This document shows positions 54,666 to 64,000 of a stretch of DNA of 64,000 bases, one piece after another. The position numbers and the translations under genes are program-made. This DNA comes from Zygnema cylindricum (Eukaryota; Streptophyta; Zygnematophyceae; Zygnematales; Zygnemataceae). Each line of letters opens with the position of its first letter. Positions within the stretch are counted from its first letter, which is position 1. A model generated the notes under the pieces. The model made no database searches. It saw only the letters and a list, made by a program, of their open reading frames with translations, and was not told the DNA's origin. The DNA lies in NCBI GenBank assembly GCA_037447655.1, contig JBBHKE010001779.1:98457-162456 (forward strand). Direction: 5' to 3'.

Positions 54666-57558
54666 GAAGGAGAGGATCAGTTTGTAATGTTTTTCACGTA
54701 AAGTAGGAGCTCTTGCCGGCTTTCCAAATATGGATGCTTAGGAGTTTCTGGCCCTTTTTCTCTCTTGTGTGGAATGTTCCAGCCTTTTGTAGACTAGTAG
54801 GTTCCAACTGAACTGTAGGTCCCAGCTGAATTAAAGGATCCCATAGAACACAGCAAAGATTTTGTGTCTTGGGTTCCTTAAGAGAAGGCTGGATTTCTGC
54901 ACTTTTTCTCTTCTTTCAAAGGTTTTTGGCAAATAATTCTGTATGCTGGTATGATCCGTCTGCACAAAGTTTTTGTTAGGTGCATTTGGCGTAGGTATAA
55001 TTGTTGACACATTTTGAGCCTGGTCGGGGCTCTATTTGTATTTGCATTTTTGCCAAATTCAACGGTTAATGGCCTGTGGATCGTCCGAAGGAGTTGCTGA
55101 AAATTTGTGTTTTAAGTTGATAGCAAAGTTAACTTGCAGTGGCTTTAGAGAGGAGTGTTCGGAATAGCCTGGAAGTGTTAATGGTTTCACCAAGGTGGAA
55201 ATAAAGGAAACTTCATGTATTAAGTGTCTTTTTCTGGATACATGTGACAGGCCTTTCATTGAAGTTTCGAGTGGTCTTTTTCAACTCAATCAAGGATAAA
55301 AAAATCGAAAGTCGAGTATTAATAGCTGTGTCTGAAACCTATGCTTGGTTTCAAATAATAATTCGACTCTGTGGGTCTTATCGTTCTGCTAAGAACCAAA
55401 AGCTGTTGACGTTGTTTTTTGTCAAAATTGGGGCCGTTGTTTTCTGCTTAAATTTCCCATTTTTAGCATTTGTGCCACTTTTATAATCATGTGCTGACAT
55501 CCAGATGAGTCTCTGAATTTTAGGACTGACAAAATGAAAGAGTCTAAACATAAAATACATTCAGAACTAAGAATTTTAATTCATCCATTCAAATGTGTTG
55601 TTTGGTTACCTTCTAATTTTCCTTCGATGTCATGCATCCTCACAAGTTTACAACTCCCACTCTATTCGAGGGCATTTGTACATTAGGGTGCCCATCTGAC
55701 TTGAGTTATTTTGTGTCCCAGTTTTTTTATTTATCTCTCCAAACTGGTTTATCCTAAGTGGAAGACCTCTCCAAGCCTCTCAACTCTCTGGTAGTTTACA
55801 CTGCTCTTTTGTCAGAGGTGCTTTGCCCACCGCCCTTTCTACCTTTCCACCATGTGTGATAAAATAATGCTATTCAAAATGCAGCAGAAGTGGCATCTGG
55901 GAGGGTTCTTAAAGGTACACGAGTGGAGCATTTACATATAGCTTCATACCTACCACATATCAATTCAAGTGAAATTTCATGTGCCGAGAGATTTTGTGTA
56001 GATATTGAGGCAAAAATCGTAAAGACTTGATACAGGATCAAATATTAATAACGATCCTTTATATGTCAAATATTAAAACCGACATCGTGAACAATGAAAT
56101 TTGATACTTCACATAATTTGCTCAAACAGAGTGCTTCTACAATTTCTACTAGATTTCGAAATGAAGTGTATGACAATTGAAATTGACAAAAGTTACGAAG
56201 ACGTCATAAAATAGTTGACGTCATAATACATCATTAACATATGATAATTTGAATTGTTCTTGCAACAATCCTTTCAGAATTTCATAGTCGCCTCTATGCG
56301 ATTTTGCATCAACTTGTTGGGCATGGTTTATTTGATCGTTTGGTAAGGCCCGTCGCTCGTCGAGGGTGTTGGTCTGCGTCCTACAACCACCATAGCCGCA
56401 ACCGCTTACTTGGGTGGCATCTCTCATTAGTTTGAGGATTGTGGTGGACGATAGTCCTATCTTGGCCCATGCGATCTCTACCATCGACGAGGGCTCATTA
56501 TTATTTCAACAAATGTTCTTGTCTACTCGTTCGCTTTTACCATCCGTGGCCCAAGATGCAATTCCTCCATTCTCTTCCCTCATCACCAGCAGTTATTTAC
56601 TGGTGTCATCAATAAGGTAGCCACAGCCAACTTGAAGAACTTCCTTGCGGCGCCGCCTATGGCAGATGCCCGGTCACGACTTCACTCATTTTCAGGACCA
56701 AGTGTTGGGGCTTGGCTCGTTGCTACAATTTTTACCTCACTCCGCTTATCCTCTCGACAATTTTCTTCTACACCCCGCTTACGTCTCAGCTTTCCGCACC
56801 CCTCTCTCTTGGGCAAGCCTCTTTGCCTCTTTGTCCAATCTATCGATGAACAAGGCGTCCATTTGTCTCCGTTTTTCAGACAACGGGGAGTGTACAACAA
56901 CACACGATATGGTTCGAGATGAAATCGTTTTAGTGGGTAGCAAAGCAAGATACCAAATGAAGCGTGCCTCATCCTAAAAAGTGTGAGATAGCAGGGATAG
57001 TGTGAGAAGGAGAGGGGACATGTGACGACTACGTAAAATTCTGCAAAGGACCCATGAACGAAAGTGGAGGTCCGAGACCTAAGCAAAATTGTTTCCGTAC
57101 ATGCGCCAAACGGGCAAGGAGAAAAATGGCGAGTACTCTCCCTCGTCCTAAAATTCTCGCAATCGTGTGGCGCGTGCGTGGATTGTTTTTCAGTCATTGT
57201 TCGAGTGACACTTTAACAGAAATCACCTCGCAAGGTGATTTTTGATGAAGTTTTTGATGGGCTGATTTCTCCCGCCCAGGGGGTCGAAAAGAGGAAAACG
57301 CCAAAATGCGTTCACATGACGACAAACATAAAGTACATTCAAAGTATCGAATTGACGTTCACTTTAGTGTGGTATGAGTGATTTTTTCGTACGGCTAAAG
57401 ATTTTCTCGTTGGTGACTGAATTTTGGGTGAAAACGATAGAAAAAAATCAATACTTTAATACATGGGGACAACCCCTGAGCGCTCCCGCCAGAACACTTT
57501 TTTTTAAAGGACGGTTCGGTGTTTTCCTGCAGTTTTCCTGTTCTTCTTGCTTTTGCAG
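54666..57558. other. PUR-alpha 3' flank and unassigned sequence
   Basis: No gene is supported. From 56964 to 57476 the sequence is closely related to 42167-42684 and ends CATGGGGACAACCCC, so it is the right half of a second Tourist-like element whose left end I could not find. Confidence 0.45.
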
Positions 57559-57779
57559 TACACCGTGTATCGCTTTTGGAGTTAATACTTTTTTCGCCAC
57601 TTAGAACATTTTTTCTCCGTACACAATTGTCGGATTTTAAATTTGAAACCTCAAATAAGAAGCTGAAAATTTAACCTTTCAATCGCAACCGTCAGATCCA
57701 GAATCCAATTAGTGTGTATGGAGAAAAGATGTTTAAAGAAACAAAAAAAACATCAATTCTAATAGCGATTCACGGTGTA
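57559..57779. mobile_element. TA-flanked MITE, family 1 (221 bp)
   Basis: Ends TACACCGTGTATCGCTTTTGG and CTAATAGCGATTCACGGTGTA, TA on both sides. The interior has the TTCTCCGTACACAATTGTCGG stretch and its mirrored counterpart, as in the 60274 and 60603 copies. Confidence 0.85.
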
Positions 57780-57866
57780 ACGTTCACTTCCTGTTCTTTT
57801 TTACTTTCGAGAGTTCTCCTGCTGCACATCCGTTTCAGTCACTCGAGTACTAAAGTAACAAAACAG

Positions 57867-57980
57867 TACACCGCCAACCACTATTAGAGTAAAGGAATAA
57901 ATAGCGTAAAAAAAAATAGTGTTATTAACGCTAATTAGGAAAAAAAAAATTCAAAAAAAACATATATACTGATTAATCAC
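57867..57980. mobile_element. Left part of a family 1 MITE interrupted by a Tourist-like element
   Basis: The left end TACACCGCCAACCACTATTAG and typical AGCGTAAAAAAAAATAG sequence run until the TAA at 57981, where the next element begins. The remainder may lie beyond 58752, where the shared internal module (58909-58925, CGTACAAAATCTGACAATTC) occurs. Confidence 0.6.
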
Positions 57981-57983
57981 TAA

Positions 57984-58749
57984 AGGTGACGTTCCATCAG
58001 GCGAAAAGTGGCGTAGTTTACAGAAATCGGCGACCCTCCGTACCAAATCGTACCGCCTATTTTGTTTTTATACGAAAAACAACATTACAGAGAATCTTTC
58101 CGATACTCTCCCAAGTTCTTGGAAGAAATACTGGCCGTCGGATGTTCATCTACGAGGAGTTTGCTTCATTTTTTTCAGTAACTGTCAACCCACCTCGAGG
58201 AGGTGGGTTGGCAGATACAGAAAAAAATAAATCGTGACACGCTGGACGATTAAGCTACGTGTCATGATGGAAAACCAATGAAAAATCTTAGGATTTGCAC
58301 ATGACACGCGCTTTCCAAAATACAACCGAAAATAAAAACGAAATTTCGTAACATTCCCTCGTCACGCTATTTTCGGTAACTTTTGTTCGTCACACTATTT
58401 CTCTCGAAGGACTTTCGTTATGTTCGGAAACTGAAAACCTAAAAAATGAGCTGGCGTACAGACTGGCGTTTGCAAAAAGTATAATTTTTTTGTCGTATGA
58501 ATACTTCGTACGTAGGTACATGGTACGCAAGTCAAGATTTGAAGTTAATTTTGTCGGTGCTAAGATTTGAAGTTAATTTTGTCGGTGCTAAAAATCTGAA
58601 AGATATTCAATATCGAATCGTAGCTTGCGTGGCGCCAGTCAAGTTAGAACACGTGGCTTACAGACTCTACGTGATGGAACATCGACTCAATCGACCCGGT
58701 CTGTAGAGTTTGCCGTACAATTACAGAAACGTATGATGGAACTTCACCC
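57984..58749. mobile_element. Tourist-like element (766 bp) with TAA duplication
   Basis: Ends AGGTGACGTTCCATCAGGCG and ATGATGGAACTTCACCC, flanked by TAA (57981-57983 and 58750-58752). Hairpin at 58186-58210 and CTGGACGA downstream, as in its relatives. No transposase. Confidence 0.8.
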
Positions 58750-58789
58750 TAACTCTTATTTGGGTTTTCGAACAATAAATACCAGACTA

Positions 58790-58912
<123 letters not shown>

Positions 58913-59258
58913 ACAAAATCTGACAATTCGTAAGCCAAAATCTGAATATTCGAGTCTGCGTCTCTTTTCCCAGTGCACATTCACATGCGTGCGCAATTAC
59001 ATTAAATGACTTTTTGTACATTTGTATTGTACCCGATCCAATTGGTGCCGAAGGTCCGTACGAGGTGTCGAAGGTCCCACACTTGTATGGAGGCTTGTTC
59101 GATAATCGATACCCATACAATACTGTCCTCCTTGAGGGGAGTCGTCACAAACTGGTTGGATTGAGCGATTGCGTCGCGGATGCACAAATGAATAGCATCG
59201 GATGGTCAGTGTTCTCGCCCAGAATCGTGGAGAATCTTGGTAGATCTATAGTAAATAA

Positions 59259-60039
59259 GGGTATGTCCTCATGTACTTGTAACTTAGCGAACTTACTTTG
59301 TATTTTAGCGTGGATCCGCCGGACCCGGTTTTCAAGTGTCCCTATGTCTGTAAGGACGAAATCGTAACTTACGCTTGTGACGATTGTAAACGTCGACAAT
59401 TCCTGTGACGGATGTCAACGTCAACAATCTGTGGTCGCACGTTATTTTTTGGAACTGCTTTGTGACGTCGCATATCTTACCGTGACATTGTAGACGTACA
59501 ACCTTCCAGCCTGTGCAGTTTCACAGTTGAAGAAGATCGATTTGCCTTCGCGTCGCCTGTCCGGTCGACGTGAAATGGCATCGGAATTTCGAGACCCCTG
59601 CAAAAAAAATAAATCCGTACTGGACGAAAACGGACAAAATCAAACAAATTGTGTACTTTTCTTTGTCGTATTAGACCGCAACCAGACAAAACACAGCGAA
59701 CTCTGTACTTTTCTTTGTCTTTGGAAATCGTATGAACATTTTCGAAAATTATGGCTGGTGCGAATATATGTTCCTATTTGTTTATTGAAAAGACCTAGTT
59801 TTAAAACACATCGCGCATATGTTTTAAACGTAAGGTTGAAAATGACGTTTTATGTCGTGGAAGTGGTACGAAAAACACAAGACGACAAAATTTCGTACAT
59901 CCTAAGTTTGAGGATGACGCAAATTGTACTCTACAAATTTGCGATTCCTTCGTATGGTTGCAACTTAGGCAGTACGGCGCTAAGTTTTACAGGAAAACGA
60001 CAGAAAAAAACCCTTACTTATGCACATGGGGACATACCC
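59259..60039. mobile_element. Tourist-like element (781 bp) with TAA duplication
   Basis: Ends GGGTATGTCCTCATGTAC and GCACATGGGGACATACCC, flanked by TAA (59256-59258 and 60040-60042). Its ends match those of the split element at 35300-42684. Open frames inside show no domain. Confidence 0.75.
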
Positions 60040-60273
60040 TAATACAAAGAAGTATGAAAACGGTACGAAGGGGTACGGCATCCAATAAACAACCCCACGT
60101 TTTCCTGGTGGAGGTTCACCCTCAATCATGTGTACAGACTACAGACTGACTATTCTTAACGGTAAGTTTTTTGGCATGTAAGATAGTGCAATACAGTACA
60201 ATATTGTACTACTGTAAAACCTCGTACATATCGAGGACTATCGAGGCAAACAGCCGATCAATAACCGCTACAT

Positions 60274-60494
60274 TACACCGTGTATCGCTATTGGTGTTAA
60301 TTTTTTTTTTGCAACTTAAAACATATTTTCTTTGTACACAATTGTCCGATTTTCAATTTAAGACCGCCAATCGGAAGCTGAGAGTTTTACCTTTCAATCA
60401 AAACCGTCAGATCCATAATCAGACATGTGTGTACGGATAATATATATTTTAAGAGAAGAAAAAAACATTAACACTTATAGCGATCCACGGAGTA
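60274..60494. mobile_element. TA-flanked MITE, family 1 (221 bp)
   Basis: Ends TACACCGTGTATCGCTATTGG and TATAGCGATCCACGGAGTA. The right end carries a one-base change (GGAG for GGTG). The interior resembles the 57559 copy. Confidence 0.8.
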
Positions 60495-60602
60495 GTTTTA
60501 CTAATACCGATTTTCAGTTTTATAACCGATTTGATGCAAATTTCTCGACCCTCTTCATTGACTCATGACGCTCATGGGCGAAATTTTGGAAGACGGGAAG
60601 TG

Positions 60603-60830
60603 TACACCGTGAATCGCTATTAGTGTTAATGTTTTTTTAGTCACTTAAAATTTTAAACATCTTTTCTCCGTGCACACTTGTTGTATTGTAGATCTAACGG
60701 TTGTGATTGAAAGTTAAAGTTTCCAGCTTCCAAATGGCGGTCTCAAATTGAAAATCCGACAAGTGTGTACAGAGAAAAGATGTTTTGAGTGGCGAAAAAA
60801 TTAATAACCCTAATAGCGATACACGGCGTA
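60603..60830. mobile_element. TA-flanked MITE, family 1 (228 bp)
   Basis: Ends TACACCGTGAATCGCTATTAG and CTAATAGCGATACACGGCGTA with TA at both borders. The interior has the same mirrored CTCCGTGCACACTTGT / ACAAGTGTGTACAGAG arms as its relatives. Confidence 0.8.
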
Positions 60831-61049
60831 CTGTACTTTTCGTACGATTTTTTTTTGGAATGGTTACAGAGTATTTGGTAACAACGAATGGCAATGTGCG
60901 TCATTCTTGGTGACGTGGACCTTTTCAAGAAACGACCGTACAAAAAGAAGCTTCTGTGTCATGCCGTAAGACGTCAGCAGGTATTGTGATTATATCGTGT
61001 ACTAATTGATGTTTCGGTGACGTGATAGGTACATATTCCAAAGTACAAC

Positions 61050-61554
61050 TACACCGCGAATCGTAATTAGAGTAAATTACTCTAATTCGGTCGCTCGAAA
61101 TTTCGCCTCTATCACATCAAATAGAGTAAATGATTCTAATTTTTTCATTATACTATTTAAGGTAAGGTTTAATTAGCGTTTTTAATTCTAATATATGTTC
61201 GTTTTAAATAGTGTGGAGTACGGATGACGTCCGTCCGTGCAAAATTGTACTTTTATAAATAAAAAAAGTACAAATAATGATTTAATACAAGCCATTATCA
61301 TGTAACTGCGTTTTAACAATCCGCGTCTGCAAACGTCATAGTTACGATAAACTGTACGTTTTGTCAGATTCTGTACGAATACCTTATTTACAATAGAGGA
61401 TATTAACTTGCCAAATTAGAGTACACCGCATAAATTAGAGTAAATTCCTTTCTTAAACAGTTCTATCACATAAATTAGAGTAAATTACTCTAATTATTTT
61501 TTTCTCTTTTTTTACTCTAATTTTTTCATTACTCTAATTACGATGCGCGGTGTA
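61050..61554. mobile_element. Long TA-flanked MITE, family 1 (505 bp)
   Basis: Ends TACACCGCGAATCGTAATTAG and CTAATTACGATGCGCGGTGTA. Subterminal repeats AGAGTAAATTACTCTAATT occur at both ends. No long frame. Confidence 0.85.
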
Positions 61555-62005
61555 GAGATTCGTACGGGACAAAGGTCGAAATATACTCTCGTACGGCACC
61601 ACGGGAACACAATGTGAAATCAGCGTGGAAGTGAACCACGGTACGGCATCAGACGTCAGAAATTCAAACGGCTATAAACGTGACAGGTGTCTGAAGTCAT
61701 GAACCCTTGGAGGTTCATGTATCATTTTTGCTTAGCTTAGGGAGGGTTTTTATCCTCGAGGTGTAGATGTAAGGCAGTCCGAGGCGGCCATGCAGCGGTC
61801 GTCTCTTGAAACTGGCAGCGTTTTAACATAGAAACCTGCCTGCTCAGAGACATGTAGGAATTAGTGTTTCCGTACGGATTAGTGAAAGCATAGGATAAAT
61901 GCCATTTGGCGAGATAGGAACTTTTGCAAATTAAGTACGGGAATCCAACATTGGAAGGTTGTCGTTTTCTGACAAGCATTATTCTCGGGATTTGTCGAAC
62001 TCTAC
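61555..62005. other. Unassigned spacer
   Basis: No gene, tandem repeat or element end recognised between the MITE and the LTR candidate. Confidence 0.4.
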
Positions 62006-62911
62006 TGTTAGGGTTTTACCTAAATATTTAGTGACAGGCTAGTTTTTGAGTTAGGGTTTTTCCTTTTTCAGCCCATAGTTTCATGCTAGTAAATGTCTCT
62101 GAGCTTCTCCTTTTCTTTGTATTAAGACCTTACCTAATCTACCGGCGCAAGCCAGCCTGCAAGGTTTCGCCTGCAAGGTTTCCCTCCAGACTATTTTCTA
62201 CTTGCTGTGATTTGTGAATTGTGTCTGTGGACTTGGCGTTTTCTTGCTGTCTGGACGGTGACCGCACGGGCTGGTACTCACCTTGTCTGGCCTTGGGGGA
62301 ATGCCGGTTATCTCGGCTCTTTCATACGGCTAAGGAAGGGTTCTTACAAGCTGATTGGACTCATGTAGGGAATATTGATGACTTTAGGGCCTAGTGGCTA
62401 CTGTCGCAAATATTCCCGTACTTAATTTGTTTTTATTTCTAATTATCTGTATTCCTGGTGTTAATTAGTTTCTTTATTTCTAGTTTATTTTGATTTTCTT
62501 ATTTCTATTCTTCTTCATTATTGGTGACAATTGCTTTCTTTCCATCTAGTTATTGTAATGTGTTTCTTTCCCAGTCTTGTTGTTTTCGTTGGATTGCTTT
62601 GATCTGTTTTTATTTTCGATCTTTAGGGTTTCGTTGCTAGTGTGCTTGGAGTTTGATATTTCCGATTTTATCTGGACATCCGGTATAATTTCCTCTTGCT
62701 GTCCACCTACCGGATTAACTCACTCATAAAACGTAGCAAACCTAAAAAAAAAACCTCATAAAAAAAAATCCATATTCAAAACCAAGAAAAAAAAAATCAA
62801 TATATATTCATTTAAATATATAAATTAGCTTGCATGAATTATCACATAAAACTATAATTGCTTTAATAGTTGGGTAGAGCGTGGCTTAAAGCTGATACGC
62901 GTACCCTAACA
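62006..62911 (+). repeat. Candidate 5' LTR of a second retrotransposon (906 bp)
   Basis: It begins TGTTAGGGT and ends ACCCTAACA, a perfect 9-bp terminal inverted repeat in TG..CA form. Fifteen bases downstream, TTGGTATTTTGAGCGGTGA (62926) resembles the usual plant primer site for initiator tRNA-Met with changes. The partner LTR would lie beyond the window. Confidence 0.55.
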
Positions 62912-63618
62912 GGTTACTAAATACGTTGGTATTTTGAGCGGTGATATCTTTTCGACGATTCGGAGTTTGAAGGAGGTTCGAGCATCGTTGGGAGACATTA
63001 TAGATCGCTCCAGGTGAGTAATCCAGTCCTTGTGGTTGCAGGCGCGTGATAGGTTGTGAAGCGCGATAACCTAGAGGGGTTAGGATCTAACCGAAGGCTG
63101 TGCCTTCCTTTTTGCATAGGCATTGTGGTTGCATTTTCTTTAGATCTGACCGTGATTGGTCTTGGATAGCGACTTCTTGTCTATTACATTGGCCTTGTTT
63201 GGCCAGGATAATTTCCTGTTTTATTACATCAGGCATTGTGGGCCTTGGATAGTTTCGTGTTTACTACATCTGGCCTTGTGGGCCTTGAATAGTTTTCTGT
63301 TTTATTAAATCTGGCCACAAGTGGCCTTGCATAGGTGACATGTTTCTTCTTGGAGTGGCTTGAAGTGACTTATTGTGGTATTGCTTAGATCTGGCTGTGA
63401 ACAGCCTTGTTAGGGGTATTCACGATTAGACTAACCCCGGTGATACAGAATAGATCAAATCGTTTACGGGGGTGCTTGTTTGCGTGGGTGCTTGTTTGCG
63501 TGAATTTGAAGACTTACTGTGTGATTTGATTATTAGATCTGGCGGCGGGCATTTGCACACTGACCCTGAGTAGGGTCTTGCATCTAGTTGCATCCGGATA
63601 GGACGACTGTCTGTTTAC
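62912..63618 (+). other. Untranslated leader with ~50-bp tandem repeats
   Basis: Between the LTR candidate and the open frame. Units such as TCTGGCCTTGTGGGCCTTG with TTTCTGTTTTATTA recur three to four times at about 63195-63330. No frame of note. Confidence 0.5.
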
Positions 63619-64000
63619 ATGCCAACGGACTGGAACAATTTACCATTTCCAGCGGGTACCACTAGAAGCTCCAGTCTTTACCGTGGACCGGACCGGGATC
63701 TGATTCCCGCCCGCTCACCTCCTGTCCTGTTTCTAGGTCATACTGGTCATACCGCTCAGTCTCAGCTTACGGGTTCACCCGACTCTAGATCTGGTATTGC
63801 CACTACATATAGATCTACATCATCTGTCTCCTCATCCTCTTCCCATAGCTGGGGGGAAGATTCGGACATAGACTCCCTTGATATTCGGGATCTAAATCTA
63901 CCACCTTCGCTTTTTCCTTTGAGCGGAAATATACACACTAACTCCGATTCCTATTTTGGGGATATGGCCTTGCCGATAGACACCGAGGGAGGTAGAAATC
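63619..64000 (+). CDS. Partial open reading frame, probably retrotransposon gag start
   Basis: An ATG at 63619 (MPTDWNNLPFPAG) opens a frame of at least 127 codons that is still open at the window edge. The visible part is Ser/Thr/Pro-rich with a low-complexity Ser run (SSVSSSSSHSW) and an acidic patch (EDSDIDSLDIRDL). I recognise no domain. Its position, about 700 nt after an LTR-like repeat and primer-site-like sequence, suggests the N-terminus of a gag protein; a cellular gene is the alternative. Judgement needs the sequence beyond 64000. Confidence 0.5.
   Translation, partial: MPTDWNNLPFPAGTTRSSSLYRGPDRDLIPARSPPVLFLGHTGHTAQSQLTGSPDSRSGIATTYRSTSSVSSSSSHSWGEDSDIDSLDIRDLNLPPSLFPLSGNIHTNSDSYFGDMALPIDTEGGRN

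Noticed and set aside
56221-57197. Frames of 87 and 171 codons on the - strand
   Set aside because: No motif recognised, and the second overlaps a Tourist-like repeat half at 56964-57476.
59014-59399. Overlapping frames of 84-117 codons near 59.2 kb
   Set aside because: They straddle the start of a Tourist-like element and lack any recognisable motif.

Overview
The window looks like intron-rich nuclear DNA of a streptophyte: a charophyte alga or an early-diverging land plant fits best, but I cannot fix the species. The reasons are a gene set with clear plant relatives (a CYP23-type secreted cyclophilin, a plant PUR-alpha, a patatin-like protein resembling plant group III, a plastid-type rhodanese protein), GT-AG spliced genes with introns of up to about 2 kb, and a dense load of plant-type transposable elements. 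There are no bacterial operon features.

Genes, left to right. A rhodanese-domain gene enters from the left (exons 669-774, 1199-1305, 2383-2504, + strand). An intronless, probably plastid-targeted M32 carboxypeptidase lies on the - strand (3664-5463). A complete eight-exon CYP23-type cyclophilin spans 7377-14446. A multi-exon CCHC zinc-knuckle (CNBP/GIS2-like) gene occupies 19148-24763 and is interrupted by a 10-N gap flanked by a near-identical 1.5 kb repeat. A patatin-like lipase has four exons within 26914-31522. A five-exon PUR-alpha gene spans 51988-54665. A partial reading frame at 63619-64000 runs off the right edge and is probably the gag start of a second LTR retrotransposon. I spliced these genes by hand. 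The CYP23, PUR-alpha and patatin exons each sum to a whole number of codons with GT-AG introns, apart from one GC-AG intron in CYP23.

Between and inside the genes, mobile and repetitive DNA dominates. One family of TA-flanked short elements with termini like TACACCGCNNATCGNTATTAG has 12 complete copies (about 200-670 bp) plus four isolated ends. Tourist-like elements with TTA/TAA target duplications and GGGT..ACCC ends carry conserved internal hairpins. A Ty1/copia element (35507-41956, - strand) has 1049-bp LTRs under 1% diverged, a primer-binding site matching the anticodon arm of initiator tRNA-Met, and a gag-pol frame broken only by two TGA codons. A solo LTR of the same family (32200-33230) has a perfect AAAAT duplication. 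Large simple or tandem arrays are a 600-bp pyrimidine hexamer array, a 1.5-kb degenerate CAGTT minisatellite, a 2.6-kb AT-rich array that switches orientation, purine/pyrimidine tracts inside the patatin gene, and an (AT)n tract.

The genes show no sign of forming a pathway or cluster; they look like independent housekeeping loci separated by transposon fill. The most unusual observations are the half-tRNA primer site, the exon-start decoy duplications inside the patatin introns, the one-knuckle-per-exon CCHC gene at a suspicious assembly gap, and the hairpin-bearing Tourist-like family.
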